From positions 605,793,673 to 605,857,672 of the forward strand of contig NC_081408.1 of the NCBI RefSeq assembly GCF_030272615.1: a DNA stretch of 64,000 nucleotides, read 5' to 3'. A model generated the notes under the pieces. It made no database searches, had not been told where the DNA came from, and saw only the letters and a list, made by a program, of their open reading frames with translations. This document shows positions 11,976 through 23,198 of this stretch, piece after piece. Position numbers and translations under genes: made by a program. Positions within the stretch are counted from its first letter, which is position 1; each line of letters begins with the position of its first letter. This stretch comes from Cryptomeria japonica. Lineage: Eukaryota; Streptophyta; Pinopsida; Cupressales; Cupressaceae.

Positions 11976-13246
11976 TAGTATTAAAAGGCAACCTTGGTAT
12001 TCAGAGATAGTCCAATTTTTAAGAGATGTTGAATTTTCGGAAGGAATGACACATAATCAGAGAAGAACTTTAAAACTCAAGTCACAAAAGTATGTTCTCA
12101 TTCAAGGTGATCTGTTTTGGAGAAAAAGAGATGGAGAATTGCTAATGTGTTTGGATGAATTCCAAGCTAAAAAGGTATTGATTGAAATGCATGATGGAGT
12201 ATGTGGAGTCCATTACTCTGCTAAGACAACTGCTGGTAAGATAATATGAGTTGGGTACTATTGGCCTATCTTATTCAAAGATGCTCATGCACGTCTGGAA
12301 ATGTGACCCATGTCAAAAAAATTCATCCAAGTTGAAGTATGAAGGAGCTTCACCCCTAAACCCAGTCACAGTGGAAGCCCCTTTTGTCCAATGGGGCATT
12401 GATTTTATTGGAGAGATTGTTGAGAGATCAAGAAGAGGTCATAGATGGATCATAATAGCCACTGATTATTTTACTAAATGGATTGAAGCCATTCCCACAA
12501 GAAAAGCTACAAGTAAGGTTGTCATTGATTTCCTGATGGATAATGTAATAACTAGGTTTGGAATACCTGCAAAATTAGTGATGGATAATGCCATGAGTTT
12601 TAGGTAAGAAGAGTTTGTTGGATTTTGTACCAGTCATGGAATAATCATGTCTTACTCTTCACCTTACCATCCTCAGGGAAATGGACAAGCTAAGTCTAGC
12701 AATAAAAGCCTCTTGAACATTATCAAGAAAATCTTAGAAGAAAACAAGAGGTCATGGGATCAAAAGCTGAAATTAGCTTTGTGGGCAGATAGAATAACAG
12801 TCAAGAAGGCCATTGGAATGTCGCCTTTTGAACTGGTTTATGATACACAAGTCAGATTGCCAGTGAATAATCTTCTTCCAGTTTATAAATTCTTGCAAGA
12901 CGAGGATATGGAGCTATCTGAACCAATGGAAAATAGAATGATCCAAATTGTGGAGGTGGAAGAGCTCAGAACTCTAGCTCATAAAAGAAATCAGAAGATC
13001 CAATTGCAGTCCAAATGCCTTTTTGATAAAAGGACATCATTAAGGAAGTTCAAATTGATGATATTGTTCTTCAGTGGAATACAAGAGGACAGGACAAAGG
13101 GAAGCATAAAAAATTTGAATCATTATGGATTGGCCCTTTTGTGGTCTGTGATTTGAATAGAAAAGTTTCTTATTTTGTGAAAAATTTGAATGATGAAGTG
13201 CAGGAATTTCCAGTGCATGGACAATTCCTGAAACATTATTTCTCTT
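11976..13246 (+). pseudogene. Gypsy integrase
   Basis: Zinc-binding N-terminus (HDGVCGVHYSAK ... CDPCQK), catalytic core (WGIDFIGEI with Asp, KLVMDNAMSF with Asp) and C-terminal part ending near 13246 (LNDEVQEFPVHGQFLKHYF). The third catalytic residue is altered: at the usual GNGQAE the sequence reads GNGQAK (near 12662-12680), Glu to Lys. Additional breaks are stops near 12247 and 12604 and a frameshift near 13065. The integrase would cut and join element DNA into the chromosome; this copy cannot. No chromodomain follows. Confidence 0.8.
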
Positions 13247-15330
13247 GATGTCCATGCACAGTAGGTCCTTTATTTGTATATATTTTGTTTCCTTCCTATT
13301 GTTTTGTTTGGGTCTGTGTTTTGGTTTGTTTCTCCAGAGTTTTTGAGTTTTCTTCAATTGACCTTGCGATCAACCATCCCCAGTCAGAGTCGATGTTATC
13401 ACTGTTTGAGAAATGGGTTTTCTTTTCCCATAATTGGCTAAGTTTTTGAAATTTTGAGTCACACACACTATCAATTGCTTCAAGTTTGTGTTAGATCTTA
13501 AGGGTTTAGGGTTTCAATTTTTAATCGCTCAATGTTCAAAAAAAAAAAACCCTCTGGTTTCTATTCCTTCGTTACTTTATTCACTTAAGTAATGGGTCTT
13601 GGGGTCGTATGAGGTGTCCCCCCTTGTCATTTAACTAGGTGGTTGTTGAATTAATCGTAAAAATTTATGCCTTATGTCTTTTCTTCCTAATGTTGTCGGA
13701 CCCAGTAAGTTGCATGCAGCTCTCAGATGGATCTATGGTTTTGGCTATTTCGTTAGGCGAAGTTGTGCATGTTTTAAGACTCGCGAAATGGTGAAAGGGA
13801 AAAGTGTGCTCAATGGTGCGCATTTGCTCTGGTTCAAAAGGGCTCCATCTTGTTCAAGATCTAATGGCTGGCGTTAGTTTGCAGTCGAAACTAGCAAGTG
13901 AAATACCTTTCGCAAAATGGCGAAAAGGCTTGGTGGGACCCTGCAGCGAAGACTTTTTCAAATGGCTAAAAGGTGATCAGGTTCAAGAGAGATCGACAGT
14001 TCGCGTTGTTTTGTGGCTGATAGATGCTCATGTGTCATGCCCTACGAAGTAGCAAAAAGGTTTTTCGGCCCACGAAAAGGGAGTTTTAATAAGAGCATAA
14101 CAGATGTGCAAGTCTCATTTGATCTGATGGTTAGCGCAGCTTCGCAGGAGGAAGGTGCTCGACAATTAGTTTTTGCGAAGTAGCGAAATGACATGGTGCC
14201 CCGAGCAGGCAGTCCAGTTGGTCGAGATGGCGAGTAAGATGATGGCACGTGGCAGCAGGTCAAAATAGTCAGCAAGTCGGATCTAAAGATTAAAATGTAG
14301 GTCCCAAAGGTGAGTCATGTCGTGGGATAAGAAGTGACCTGGCAGATACACGTGGCTAGGATGAGGTGGAATCTGATGTTTTCTCTAGCGAATGAAAGGT
14401 TGACATGTATGTTCAGGAATGACTAGATGCCAGGTGGATGGAGCTGAAGTCATAGGGTCCATGTCTGCTGAATTCAATTATGTTGTTAAGCATCGAGCAA
14501 TTCAGTTTAAATCAAGTGGTCCGCGTGAGTTCGCAAAGGTAAAATGCTCGTGTTTTAAAATGAGCAAAATAGCGAAAAGGTTTTGGGGCCCCAAGGACAT
14601 ATAAAGCATGAAGTTAAAAGGGGATCAACTCTGATTCAATCCAAGGGCTCGCGTTGTTTCGTGGCTACGAACCAACCGAGGGATATGCTTCGCGAAATAG
14701 CAAAAGGAAGAGAAGGTTCATCCAGGTGTAATGCTAGATGGTGACGTGTCGATTGACACGTGGTTTCAGAAGAAATTGAGGGCCCGCCAAGGTGTAACCG
14801 GAGGTTATAAGGGAAAGACACGTGGCTGACTTTGAACTAAACTTGAAGAGTTTTCCAAAGCTAATGGTTGAATGCCACATGGTATTTGGTAACCAATAAA
14901 AGAGTGGCGTAAGTGAAGCAAGCATAAAGGTCTCGCCTAAAGGATGGTCATCTCTGATTTGATCCAACACTTCGTGTTGTTTCGTGGCCCAAAGTTGAAA
15001 GCGGTTTAAGCAATGTGAAATAGCGAAAGACCGTTAGCCGTCAAGATAGAGGCGTGGTTAGTGAAGAAGCTGACAGTCTCGGTAAGAGTTAAATGTCGAG
15101 CAGTTAAAGTTCCATCTAACGTCTGGCGCAGCTTCATGAAAGAAAACTTCTTGGAGGATAAAGCCCGCGAAATGGCGAAAAGGAGGTGGGGCCCAGTGCT
15201 AAGGAAGAGTTGTTAAGTCAGTATAAAGACCGATCAAGTTTCATTTGATCGGACGGTCCGCGTGATTTCGTTTGACGAAATTGCTCGAAGGTTATGCTCT
15301 GCAAAATAGCGAAAGAGCGAAAAAGAAAAA
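13247..15330 (+). repeat. 3' non-coding region of the Gypsy element with degenerate repeats
   Basis: About 2.1 kb without genes. From about 13670 the words gcgaaat(a/g)gcgaaaagg, cgcgttgtttcgtggc, ggtggggccc and tgatcngatggt recur every 150-350 bases in diverged form (for example near 13905, 14040, 14170, 14570, 14690, 15020, 15170, 15305). The composition, rich in gcga/tcgc, differs from the flanks. Tandem repeats in this position, between integrase and 3' LTR, are known in Tat/Ogre-type elements. The purine-rich end (gaaagagcgaaaaagaaaaa, 15311-15330) is a candidate polypurine tract just before the second long repeat. Confidence 0.6.
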
Positions 15331-18300
15331 TGTGCAGGCATGTTGTGACCCGTTGGAGTGAAAATTTCGAATTCTCTCATGAATTCAATTCTAAAGAGAC
15401 AGTCGAAGCATGCGGTATCAATGTCGCAGTTAAGAGCCTGAGTACCGTATATGATCTCATATCAATTGAATGAAAATATCATTCTAAAGAATTGTTGCAG
15501 AGAAAGCGGTTGCAAAGCTATTTTCTTCAAATACAGAGCAAACTTATTCAGTTGCAGAGCAGATTTCTTCAAGCTAAAAACAGGTTTTCTTGTTCTCTTG
15601 TTTGGCAATTTTTTAGCAGTGTGTTTTAATTGAGGTCTTGATCTGTCACAGAACCAATTGGGGGTAATAGTTAAATTGCTTGCATATTTTAAGATGGCAC
15701 CTAAGAGAGAATTCTCAGGAAAATTTAATTACCAGGAAATGGCCATTTGTGATGATTTTCTTGAACAAATGACATTGTCAACTAATTTGGCATCAAAGGT
15801 AAAAGAACTAGTGCCAAGAGCTCCTCGCTTGAAAATAGGAGAGGGGTTATATGATAAGGGTAACTGGTTGAGAGACCCACAGGTTGGGTTGTCAGGGTTG
15901 GGGTTGTTCAAAGTTGGATTTGGCATGAGAAATTCCCCAGCCCCAATGAACAGCATCTGGGAGTTAGATGTGGGAAAATTGGTAGTTCCACAAGTATTCA
16001 TGGATTTGGATCTCCTAACTCAGATTGCACATAATTATGATCCAGTCACAAGGAGCATTAGGGATATAAAGCCCTCATTGAAATCCATAATGAGGAGTTC
16101 ATAAATGCTTTTGGGCTTAATGAGTTTACTAATTTTCTAGAACATATTAATTTCAAATCATTAGCTCAGGTATAAAGTGTGCAGAGGAACCACCTTAGAA
16201 ATGGGCCTCTTAAAGAATTCTATGTAAAGATAGGTGAGTTGACAGTTGTAGGACCCAACACTGAAGAGCCCTTCTCATTGAATTTGTTCACCCTTAGGGC
16301 TTAGGGATTGTATTGGTCACTTTGCCAGATTTTAGGAGAGGATGCTGAGGCAAATATGCCCACTCATTACATGCAAATGATTGCTCAGATTTTGAATCCT
16401 TCTCTTGCAGTAACCTTTGATTATGCTTCCTTTATCACTGATGCTATCCATGAAGGATTGATAGGAATAAAGAATGGGAAAGTGGATATGCCTTTTGGAT
16501 GGTATTCCCTCCTCATGCATCTATTTTTATTCAAGGGTGGTGATTATTTTTCAAATGGAATGGATCTTGTAAAAGAGAAAGATGGAGAAAAGATGCCAGT
16601 GCAATTATGGAGTACAGTGCTGTCATGGGACAGAAATGATGCTAGTTTCTTAAAGATTGATAAATTTTTTGCATCAAAGATTAGGACTTTCCTTTGTTCA
16701 GAAAATCCAAGAGTCCCAAAGGTTCTTTTGGAATTTATTAGACCAAAAGAATTTGCAAAAAATATAAAAATTGTCCATAATTGGGGTGATATTTACTTAT
16801 ACCATGTCTCCACAGTTTTCAGAGTGTTTGGTTTCAGAGGCACTCCATTTTTATTGCCCTATCAAGTCCCTCTCAAAGTGGGAATTGCAGAAGTCCTCAG
16901 ACAAATTGGTAGTGTGCAAGAGGCAGAACTAACAGGAAGGGGTAAAGGGACTATTTTCCCTATAGTTACTATAGCCCACCAATTTGTAATAACCAAGGGA
17001 GGTTGGAACTGTTTTGAAAATTTTCTTCAACCTTATCATTTGTCAACTGCAGTATCCAGGTGTGTCGATCCTAGAGATTTATTCAATGGCATGTTTAGAA
17101 AGAGGGCAATATGCAGAGATAGACCCCATCAACTCCAGTTTCCTGAAGACCTCATTAGAAATGAGTTTGATCTAGATGAGCAGGAGCTGAAGAAGGAAAA
17201 GTGGGTGGCTTATAAAAAGGCCATAGACTTTGTACATCAGTTTGATACCAGCTATGACCCATTTTTAGCTTTCACCCTTTTGAGGAGAAAATAAAGTTCC
17301 TAATTCTTTGTTTTGAGGATGTAATGCAGACTTTGAAAGAAAAGAGGGAGGTTGTAATTAAAAACAACCCTGAAAAAGCAAGAATGGTTCTAAGTAGGTC
17401 TGCATACGCCAGAGAAATTCCTCCTGGTGACTACATGTTGCACAAGAAGTCTAATTATAGTGTGTTAATGCCTATAATAGGAGAGCCCTCTGCCTCTAAA
17501 GGAAAGAGGAAGATACAAGATGTCATTGACATCCAAGATAGCCCAAAGAAGCAGAAAGTAGGAAAATAAATACAATCTGATGAACCTTTATACTCTCCAT
17601 CTCAATCCCCTATTCATATAGGAGATGAACAGGCAGCAGCTGAGCAACTGATACAGTTAGGCAGTTTGGGAGAAATAGCTTACACATATGATGAAGTAGA
17701 AGAGGGAATGCCAGAAGAGCCCCTTGTTGCTGAGATGAACATCACTACCAATGAGTTCAAGGGCCAGGAGTGGGATCCTGAGATCAAGCAGGTCAGTGAG
17801 GACTTCTTGGCTAACAACAACTTTGTTACATTAGGCGCATTCATGCAATTTGTGTGGAAGTAGAACATTTATAAATACAATGCAAAGTGTGAAAAGAGAA
17901 AAGGTGAGCAACCTCATAAAGATCCAACTGTGGTTGAGGTGGAAAGAAAGCAAGAAATGATAGATGAGTTTAAGACCATCACTCCTAAGCAAGGAAGAGA
18001 TATGGTGGCACAAGCTGGAGTACTCATTCTCCCTGAGTGGGACATAGCAGATGCCTTGGTATTGGAGGCAGTGAGAAAAGAAACCAAACCTATGGAGGGA
18101 GTCACTTTTAGCAAAGACAATGTTGCACTGGTCATGTGGTCTCTCAAAAGAGATGAGAATAAGAGAAATAAGGACACCCCAGGGTCAAGTTACCTTGGTG
18201 GGATGATAGTAAAGAGAGTGCAGAACACAAGGGTAGTGGAAGCTGCTAGCACTGTGCTAGAGACTACAAAGTTTAGTGTTGCAGTAGCAGAAAGGGAGAC

Positions 18301-19966
18301 TAAGGAAAAAGCAGACCTCCAAGTTAAGTTGGAGACAATTTTGAAAGCTTACAACAGTGCTAAGGAAGAGGTAAGGGGTAAGGAGAGCATCATTGCCAAG
18401 CTGCAAAACCAACTGACGGGATAGTACCATCAAGGTGAGTCTTCACCACTAATGATCTCCTCTTCTCGTGCAAGACCTCCACCTACCAGCCCCATTATTG
18501 AGTTCCCACCATCTCTAGCACCTTCTAGTTCTCAAATGGTTGAGATCACTCCCCAAGAATTGGAGAATTTAAAACAGGCTCAGGCCTTGTATGCAAAGAA
18601 GTATGAAGAAAGAGTAAGGGCTACAATTTCAAATTTTGTTGACACCATGGGGGCCTCACTATTCTATAACAACATAAGCAAGATTTTAGATATGTGGAAT
18701 GAGCTTAATGGAGATAAAGTTGTTTTGATGCCTATTTTTGACAAGTGGAAGCCTAAAGAGCAAGATTTGGAGCTTATTTGTGCATCCTATGATGAAGCAG
18801 TGGCAGATCCTATTATCAAGTCCACTTGTGACACCACCAAGGACTTAGTAAAATTGGCAAAAGGGGTGGACAATGCTTACAGGAAGATCAACTTGTACAA
18901 AAAGGAGTACACTGATTAGGTTTTTGAATTGATTCCATAAGTTTTTGTCACCCCAAGTCAATTGTTGGACAAACAAGTGTGGCTTAAGGAATTAGAGGCC
19001 AAATTGTCAGTCAAAATAAAAGAATTTGTTGACTTAGATGATGCTTCCTTTTTTGTTGTAATAATTCAGGAGATAGAGAGAATCAAATCTCATTATCGTT
19101 TTCTCAATTCAGAGGTTAACAAGATGAGGAATTCATGGAAAAGGTTAACCAAGGTAAAATCAAAGGTGATTAACTTTGCGTGGCTAGCTGATGATGTATA
19201 CAATGAGTGGACATGAAAATATGTCGTTCAGGATGCAGAACAGTTAGAAGAGGTTGCAACGGGACAACAAGTAGAAGAAGCCACGGAGGTTGAAAAGGAC
19301 TTGTAACCGTTTTTGTAATGCAAGTGTTTACTGTTTCATTCTAAATAATACAGGGTTATTTCATTTGAATAGAGGTTGTAAGGCAACTTTCAGTAGATAT
19401 GTTTCTTAGCTTTTCTCTTCAGGAGGGGAATTAAATATGCGGGAATCACTTCTACCAGTAAATTCCTTGTGAGATGTTTTGAATCTTGATGAGCATAGTT
19501 TGATTTGGTATGAAGAAATTCTTGTGTGTGTCAGGCATATATAGGGATCTACAGAAGCCAAACTAATGGGATTTGTATAGATATTTGACTGTGAGAGTAT
19601 TTGTTTGAACTTAGATGACTCTGTGACCTTGGATAAGGCACTGGTATAGATCGAGATTGTCTATTACATATTTTGTAGGTCAAATACTGAATATGAGTAT
19701 AATTTTCATTCCTTTGTTTCAGTAGGTTTTAAGGTGATTAGATCCACTGGTTTTCTGGACTGGTTTGTTGTGGATTTATCTTTTAAAAGTGTGAATTTGG
19801 TTCACAAAGGTATACCCACCTGGACTTAGAGTATGTCCAAAGTGTAGAGGGTTAAATCAAACCTTGTCATATGTTGTCTTGGAAGTTTCCTTCTCTTTAA
19901 TATCTCTTCTGCACAGAGTTATCATATTATTATAAGGATGTTAAAGTGAATCAGATTTTGAGAACA
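15331..19966 (+). repeat. Right long direct repeat (probable 3' LTR)
   Basis: Ends at gagaaca (19966), exactly where the left copy ends (6135). The start is less certain: either TGTGCAGG at 15331, right after a purine tract, or TGTTGTGACC at 15341, whose first four bases mirror the AACA end. That gives about 4.6 kb. From 16243 onward it aligns with the left copy at high identity, apart from an approximately 280-base deletion near 19315 that removed the TATA region. The target duplication cannot be tested because the left end of the element is outside the window. Confidence 0.65.
15694..19306 (+). pseudogene. Accessory ORF of unknown function in Gypsy repeat, right copy
   Basis: Contains the N-terminus that is missing on the left. 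ATG at 15694 starts MAPKREFSGKFNYQEMAICD, and the protein continues through the region homologous to 2143-5200 to a stop at 19304-19306, about 1,150 codons if unbroken. Breaks: a frameshift near 16060; stops near 16177 and 16304; a frameshift near 17265; TAA near 17567; TAG near 17862, 18422 and 18917 (each CAG in the left copy); and TGA near 19214. No family was recognised. Architecture: N-terminal globular region, aromatic central part (PFGWYSLLMHLFLFKGGDYF), basic nuclear-signal-like segment, Pro/Ser-rich linker, Lys/Glu-rich helical C-terminus. It could be a nucleic-acid or chromatin-binding accessory protein, but nothing proves this. Confidence 0.65.
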
Positions 19967-20594
19967 ATAGCGTTGAAGCAAGATTTTAGATTTTTCACTA
20001 GCCATGTCTTCGACTAAGAGATCGCAATGATTTAGAGCAATTGATTAAGTGTACGAGATATAGTAATCAAAAGATGTTGGTACCAAGATATGATAAGTGG
20101 TTCTTTTCTGGATTGAGTGTGTATCCCAACCAAATGATAATGTTGAAGAGGAATAACCTTAGATTCTGAAGTGTATCATGAATAGATATCTAGGAAAAGG
20201 ACTGAACATGAGATTCGAGCATGGGCAAGCATGTGACAAAATGACACAAATGCCTATTTCACAGATGATGAATTTATACAAAGGATTGAATGAAAGGGAT
20301 GGAAGGATAGAAAAGATGTGTTGGATAATAGATAGATTGTTTGAAGATTTGTGTGAGGATAGATGGAAGTGTATTCAAGATGAGTGTTGGTACTCAACTT
20401 GAGAAGTGATGAAGATATGTAGGATAATTGAATTTTGGGACATAAGAACCCAAAATAGATGAAGGAAATGATGGAAGAATAGTTTTGAAAAGATGTTTAG
20501 ATAGTTGTTTGAAAGAAGTTCAAAGATGTGTTCCTTTGTTGATCTTTCTTATGGATCATTTGAGGTGATGGAATGGTGGATGGAGGGAAGTAAG

Positions 20595-20772
20595 GACCCA
20601 AGATGGATGGAAGGGATAGAGAGTTTGAATTTGGAACGAAACGACCTAAAATGGATTTGGAGGATGAAGAGTTTGACTTTGGAATGAAAGGACCTAAAAT
20701 GGATTTGGAGGATAAAGATTTTGACTTTAGAATGAAAGGACCTAAAATGGATTTGGAGGATAAAGAGTTTTC
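20595..20772. repeat. 48-bp minisatellite, about four copies
   Basis: Units start at 20595, 20643, 20691 and 20739, each beginning gacc(t/c)aa(a/g)atgga and containing gagtttgaatttgg or a close variant. The first copy is most diverged and the last is partial. The unit length is divisible by three, so the minus strand reads open through it (Ser/Lys/Ile/Leu-rich 16-residue repeats). I regard that as a by-product, because the frame has no context. Confidence 0.8.
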
Positions 20773-22895
20773 TTGATCTTGACTTGGAGTAGGATCATTT
20801 GAGTTTGTGTTTTCCACTTGATTTTGAATTATATTAGTGAAGGAGATGGAAGGGATATCATTCTCTTTATTAGGAGGTGGATGTTGAATGGGACTCTGCT
20901 CTTGAGATAAAATGGGATCATCGTGGATGGAATACCAAAATTTTAGGGGATCATCATAAGATTCTTGATTGGTAGGATCTTGATAAAAAAATGGGATTAG
21001 ATTGGAGAGTCGTGATATCTTGATCTTGATTTAGGCTAGGACTCATTTCTTTTGAATAAGCTTCTTCTTTTTCAAGTGACAAGGGATGATCACATGAGCG
21101 ATCAAAGTTTCAATTTAGATAGGTTGATGTTGTTGACTTGATGGATACTTAATTTTGGATACTCAAGCTCACTAAGTTGAATAGAGGGTTTGTTCGATAG
21201 GCCCCTATGACAAAGTATGTCAAATGATATGGATAAAGTCTCTTGATATGGAAATTTGAGTTGACTAACTTGAATACTTGTCTAGGTATTGTTGTCGTTG
21301 AGATAGTTGGATGATATACTCTTGATCACTTGGTTTGATCTGGTGTTTCAAATGTTGGAAAGCCTTTCTATTACCCTTTTGATCAATTTTTTTCAGCAAT
21401 TTGTTGGAATTTTGCTCACTCGTAGATGATAATCTTCTTCAATTTTTGACCATTTGGAACATGTTACAGACATAGAAGACACAATGTTTGAAAAACAAAA
21501 TGCACAAGCAAGTACAAATCTTATGGCAGACTGAGACAATAGTTGTTGAATCTCACATGGGGTTTCCCCCAAGGCTACGCTATTCAAAGCGGATATTTAG
21601 ATGCTTGACCCCACTGGCTCCACCCTCGGCACTCACTTCTTCGGGGCAGCCAAGCACTAGTTTCCATGAAAACTCCCCATGGCAAACTTTATATCTCTAC
21701 TAGGAGCCGTATGTATGTGAGCCACTTCAGAGGTCCGATCTCCTGCGCCAACAACTAAAAGAATTTTGGCAACTAGTACAAGTGGTTTTTAGTAAAGGCT
21801 TCCAGTCATGTGACCATACATGCGGCACTTTCGACTCTGTAAATACATAAGGTTCTCAGCCTATAGAGGTTATGCTTCATAGGGTTTATGGGGAAACATA
21901 ATGTCGGTATGAACTTATCAGCACATGTTGTTTGGGACTTTCGTCACAAACATGATTTATTTATAGTGGATTGGAAGGACTCGGTATTAGCCTGTTTCCA
22001 CTTTGGGTCGTTCCCCTCTCACTGGCCCCCTCAAGGCAGCATATACCTACCACTTTCGAGACACAGAATAAAAGTGTTCTTTTTAACCTTTTCAAAGCAA
22101 TTGTTGGCTAAGTCCTATTTGGAGATGTTGCTCCAACAAGCATGGTGTTTATTTTATCCCCACATAGCAAATGATTTTCTAAACTAGGAATTGGAAATCC
22201 TGGTCAACAAAATGAATCGTTGCAAAAAGTAACTTGCTTTGTAAGAATGGACAAGTTGATTGTTATTTTTAACTTGCAAAAAAAAAAAAAAGATTGATTG
22301 TGCTTTTTACCTTTGCAAGAAAATGAAAGATTGTTGTTCTTTTTAGAGCCCAAAATTTGAGGTGTGAATCCCAATTTTGCAAGAAAGTAAATGTTTGATT
22401 TGTTGTTCTTTTTACCTTGCAAATGTGATTATTTTTAGAGCCCAAAAACAAGTGAGGTAATTTTTAGAACACCAAATTGAAAAATGAAGTTCTTTTTACC
22501 CAAAAAGGAAATATGGGTTCTTTTTAACCAACTTTGAAAAAGTTAGAAAAGAAATCACTAAATCCTAACTTAACTCCTCCAAATCTGCAAGAAATTGTTA
22601 GAAACCTGCAATAAAAAATAAAAGTTAGTGAAAATCCAAAACCTTAGGTGGGCTTCCACAAGCCTAATTTCAAATCGTGGTTACAAATTTTTCACTCCTG
22701 ATTCTGAAATGCCCTGAAATTTAGCTAAGTCTGAAAATTTTGGAGATCTTCCAAAAATTAGATTTTGCATTATAACTCCTAGAGGTATGAAACCCCTCTC
22801 AAACATCCTGACAATATATATGGAATATAACTTAAAGTATAAGAAAGAGAAAAGAGAAGAGAAAATGTCACTTATACTTCTAAACTATCTGTCAA

Positions 22896-23090
22896 ATGCG
22901 CTAACCTACGTCACAAAAGTGCTAACCTGCGTCACAAAAGCGCTAACCTATGATGCAAATGCACTAACCTGTGATGCAAATGCGCAGATTTTCAGACAAA
23001 GCGCTAACCTACATGACATATGCGTTAAGCTATGATGCAAAAGCACTAACCTATGATGCAAATGCGCTAACCTATCGAACAAAAGCGATG
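22896..23090. repeat. 21-bp tandem repeat, about nine units
   Basis: The core gcgctaacctatgatgcaaa recurs with a strict 21-base period: ctaacc begins at 22901, 22922, 22943, 22964, 23004, 23046 and 23067, with diverged units between. It lies about 100 bases inside the primer-site-like sequence at 23180-23195, that is, in the leader of the minus-strand element. Confidence 0.85.
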
Positions 23091-23179
23091 TCAGAATTCA
23101 CACATGCATGAATCTACATTACAAATGCGTTAATTTTACTTTTTCGAGATTTTTAAAAGTATATGCGAGGTCTATGAGC

Positions 23180-23195
23180 TCCACGGTGGGCGCCA
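23180..23195 (-). other. Candidate primer binding site
   Basis: On the minus strand it reads TGGCGCCCACCGTGGA, three bases after a CACACA end of the adjacent LTR. TGGCGCCC-type sites directly after an LTR are common in plant Gypsy elements. The exact tRNA was not determined. Confidence 0.55.
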
Positions 23196-23198
23196 AAA

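Larger units (their letters stand above)
2143..19966 (+). mobile_element. Ty3/Gypsy retrotransposon, Tat-type, with long direct repeats
   Basis: Order on the plus strand: long repeat (2143-6135, its left part cut off by the Copia insertion), primer site (6143-6160), leader, gag, protease, archaeal-type RNase H, RT, classical RNase H, integrase, a 2-kb non-coding 3' region with degenerate repeats, then the second copy of the long repeat (about 15331-19966). The two repeats end at the same bases (gagaaca), and the primer site lies 7 bases after the left one, as expected of LTRs. All genes carry stops or frameshifts, so the element is dead. Dual RNase H, tRNA-Arg-like primer, very long LTRs and a repeat-rich 3' region are known traits of the Tat/Ogre lineages. 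An alternative is a tandem array in which the LTR is only the last 0.8 kb of each repeat. Confidence 0.8.
19967..23179 (-). other. Non-coding remains, probably interior of a minus-strand LTR element
   Basis: About 3.2 kb with no recognisable protein on either strand. It lies directly inside the primer-site-like sequence of the LTR at 23199-24363, so it may be the interior of a non-autonomous or heavily decayed element, perhaps with other debris on its left. It contains two minisatellites (20595-20772 and 22896-23090) and a run of similar T-rich phrases near 22210-22520 (repeated gattgttgttctttttac-like words). Confidence 0.4.

Noticed and set aside
2143-19966. Simple segmental duplication instead of LTRs
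   Set aside because: The repeats end exactly beside a primer site on one side and flank a full gag-pol. A tandem element array remains possible and is listed as the test for that finding.
20505-20817. Small genes on either strand across the 48-bp minisatellite
   Set aside because: Openness is explained by the repeat length being a multiple of three.
22896-23090. CRISPR-like array
   Set aside because: Units are contiguous with no unique spacers, and the context is a plant retrotransposon leader.
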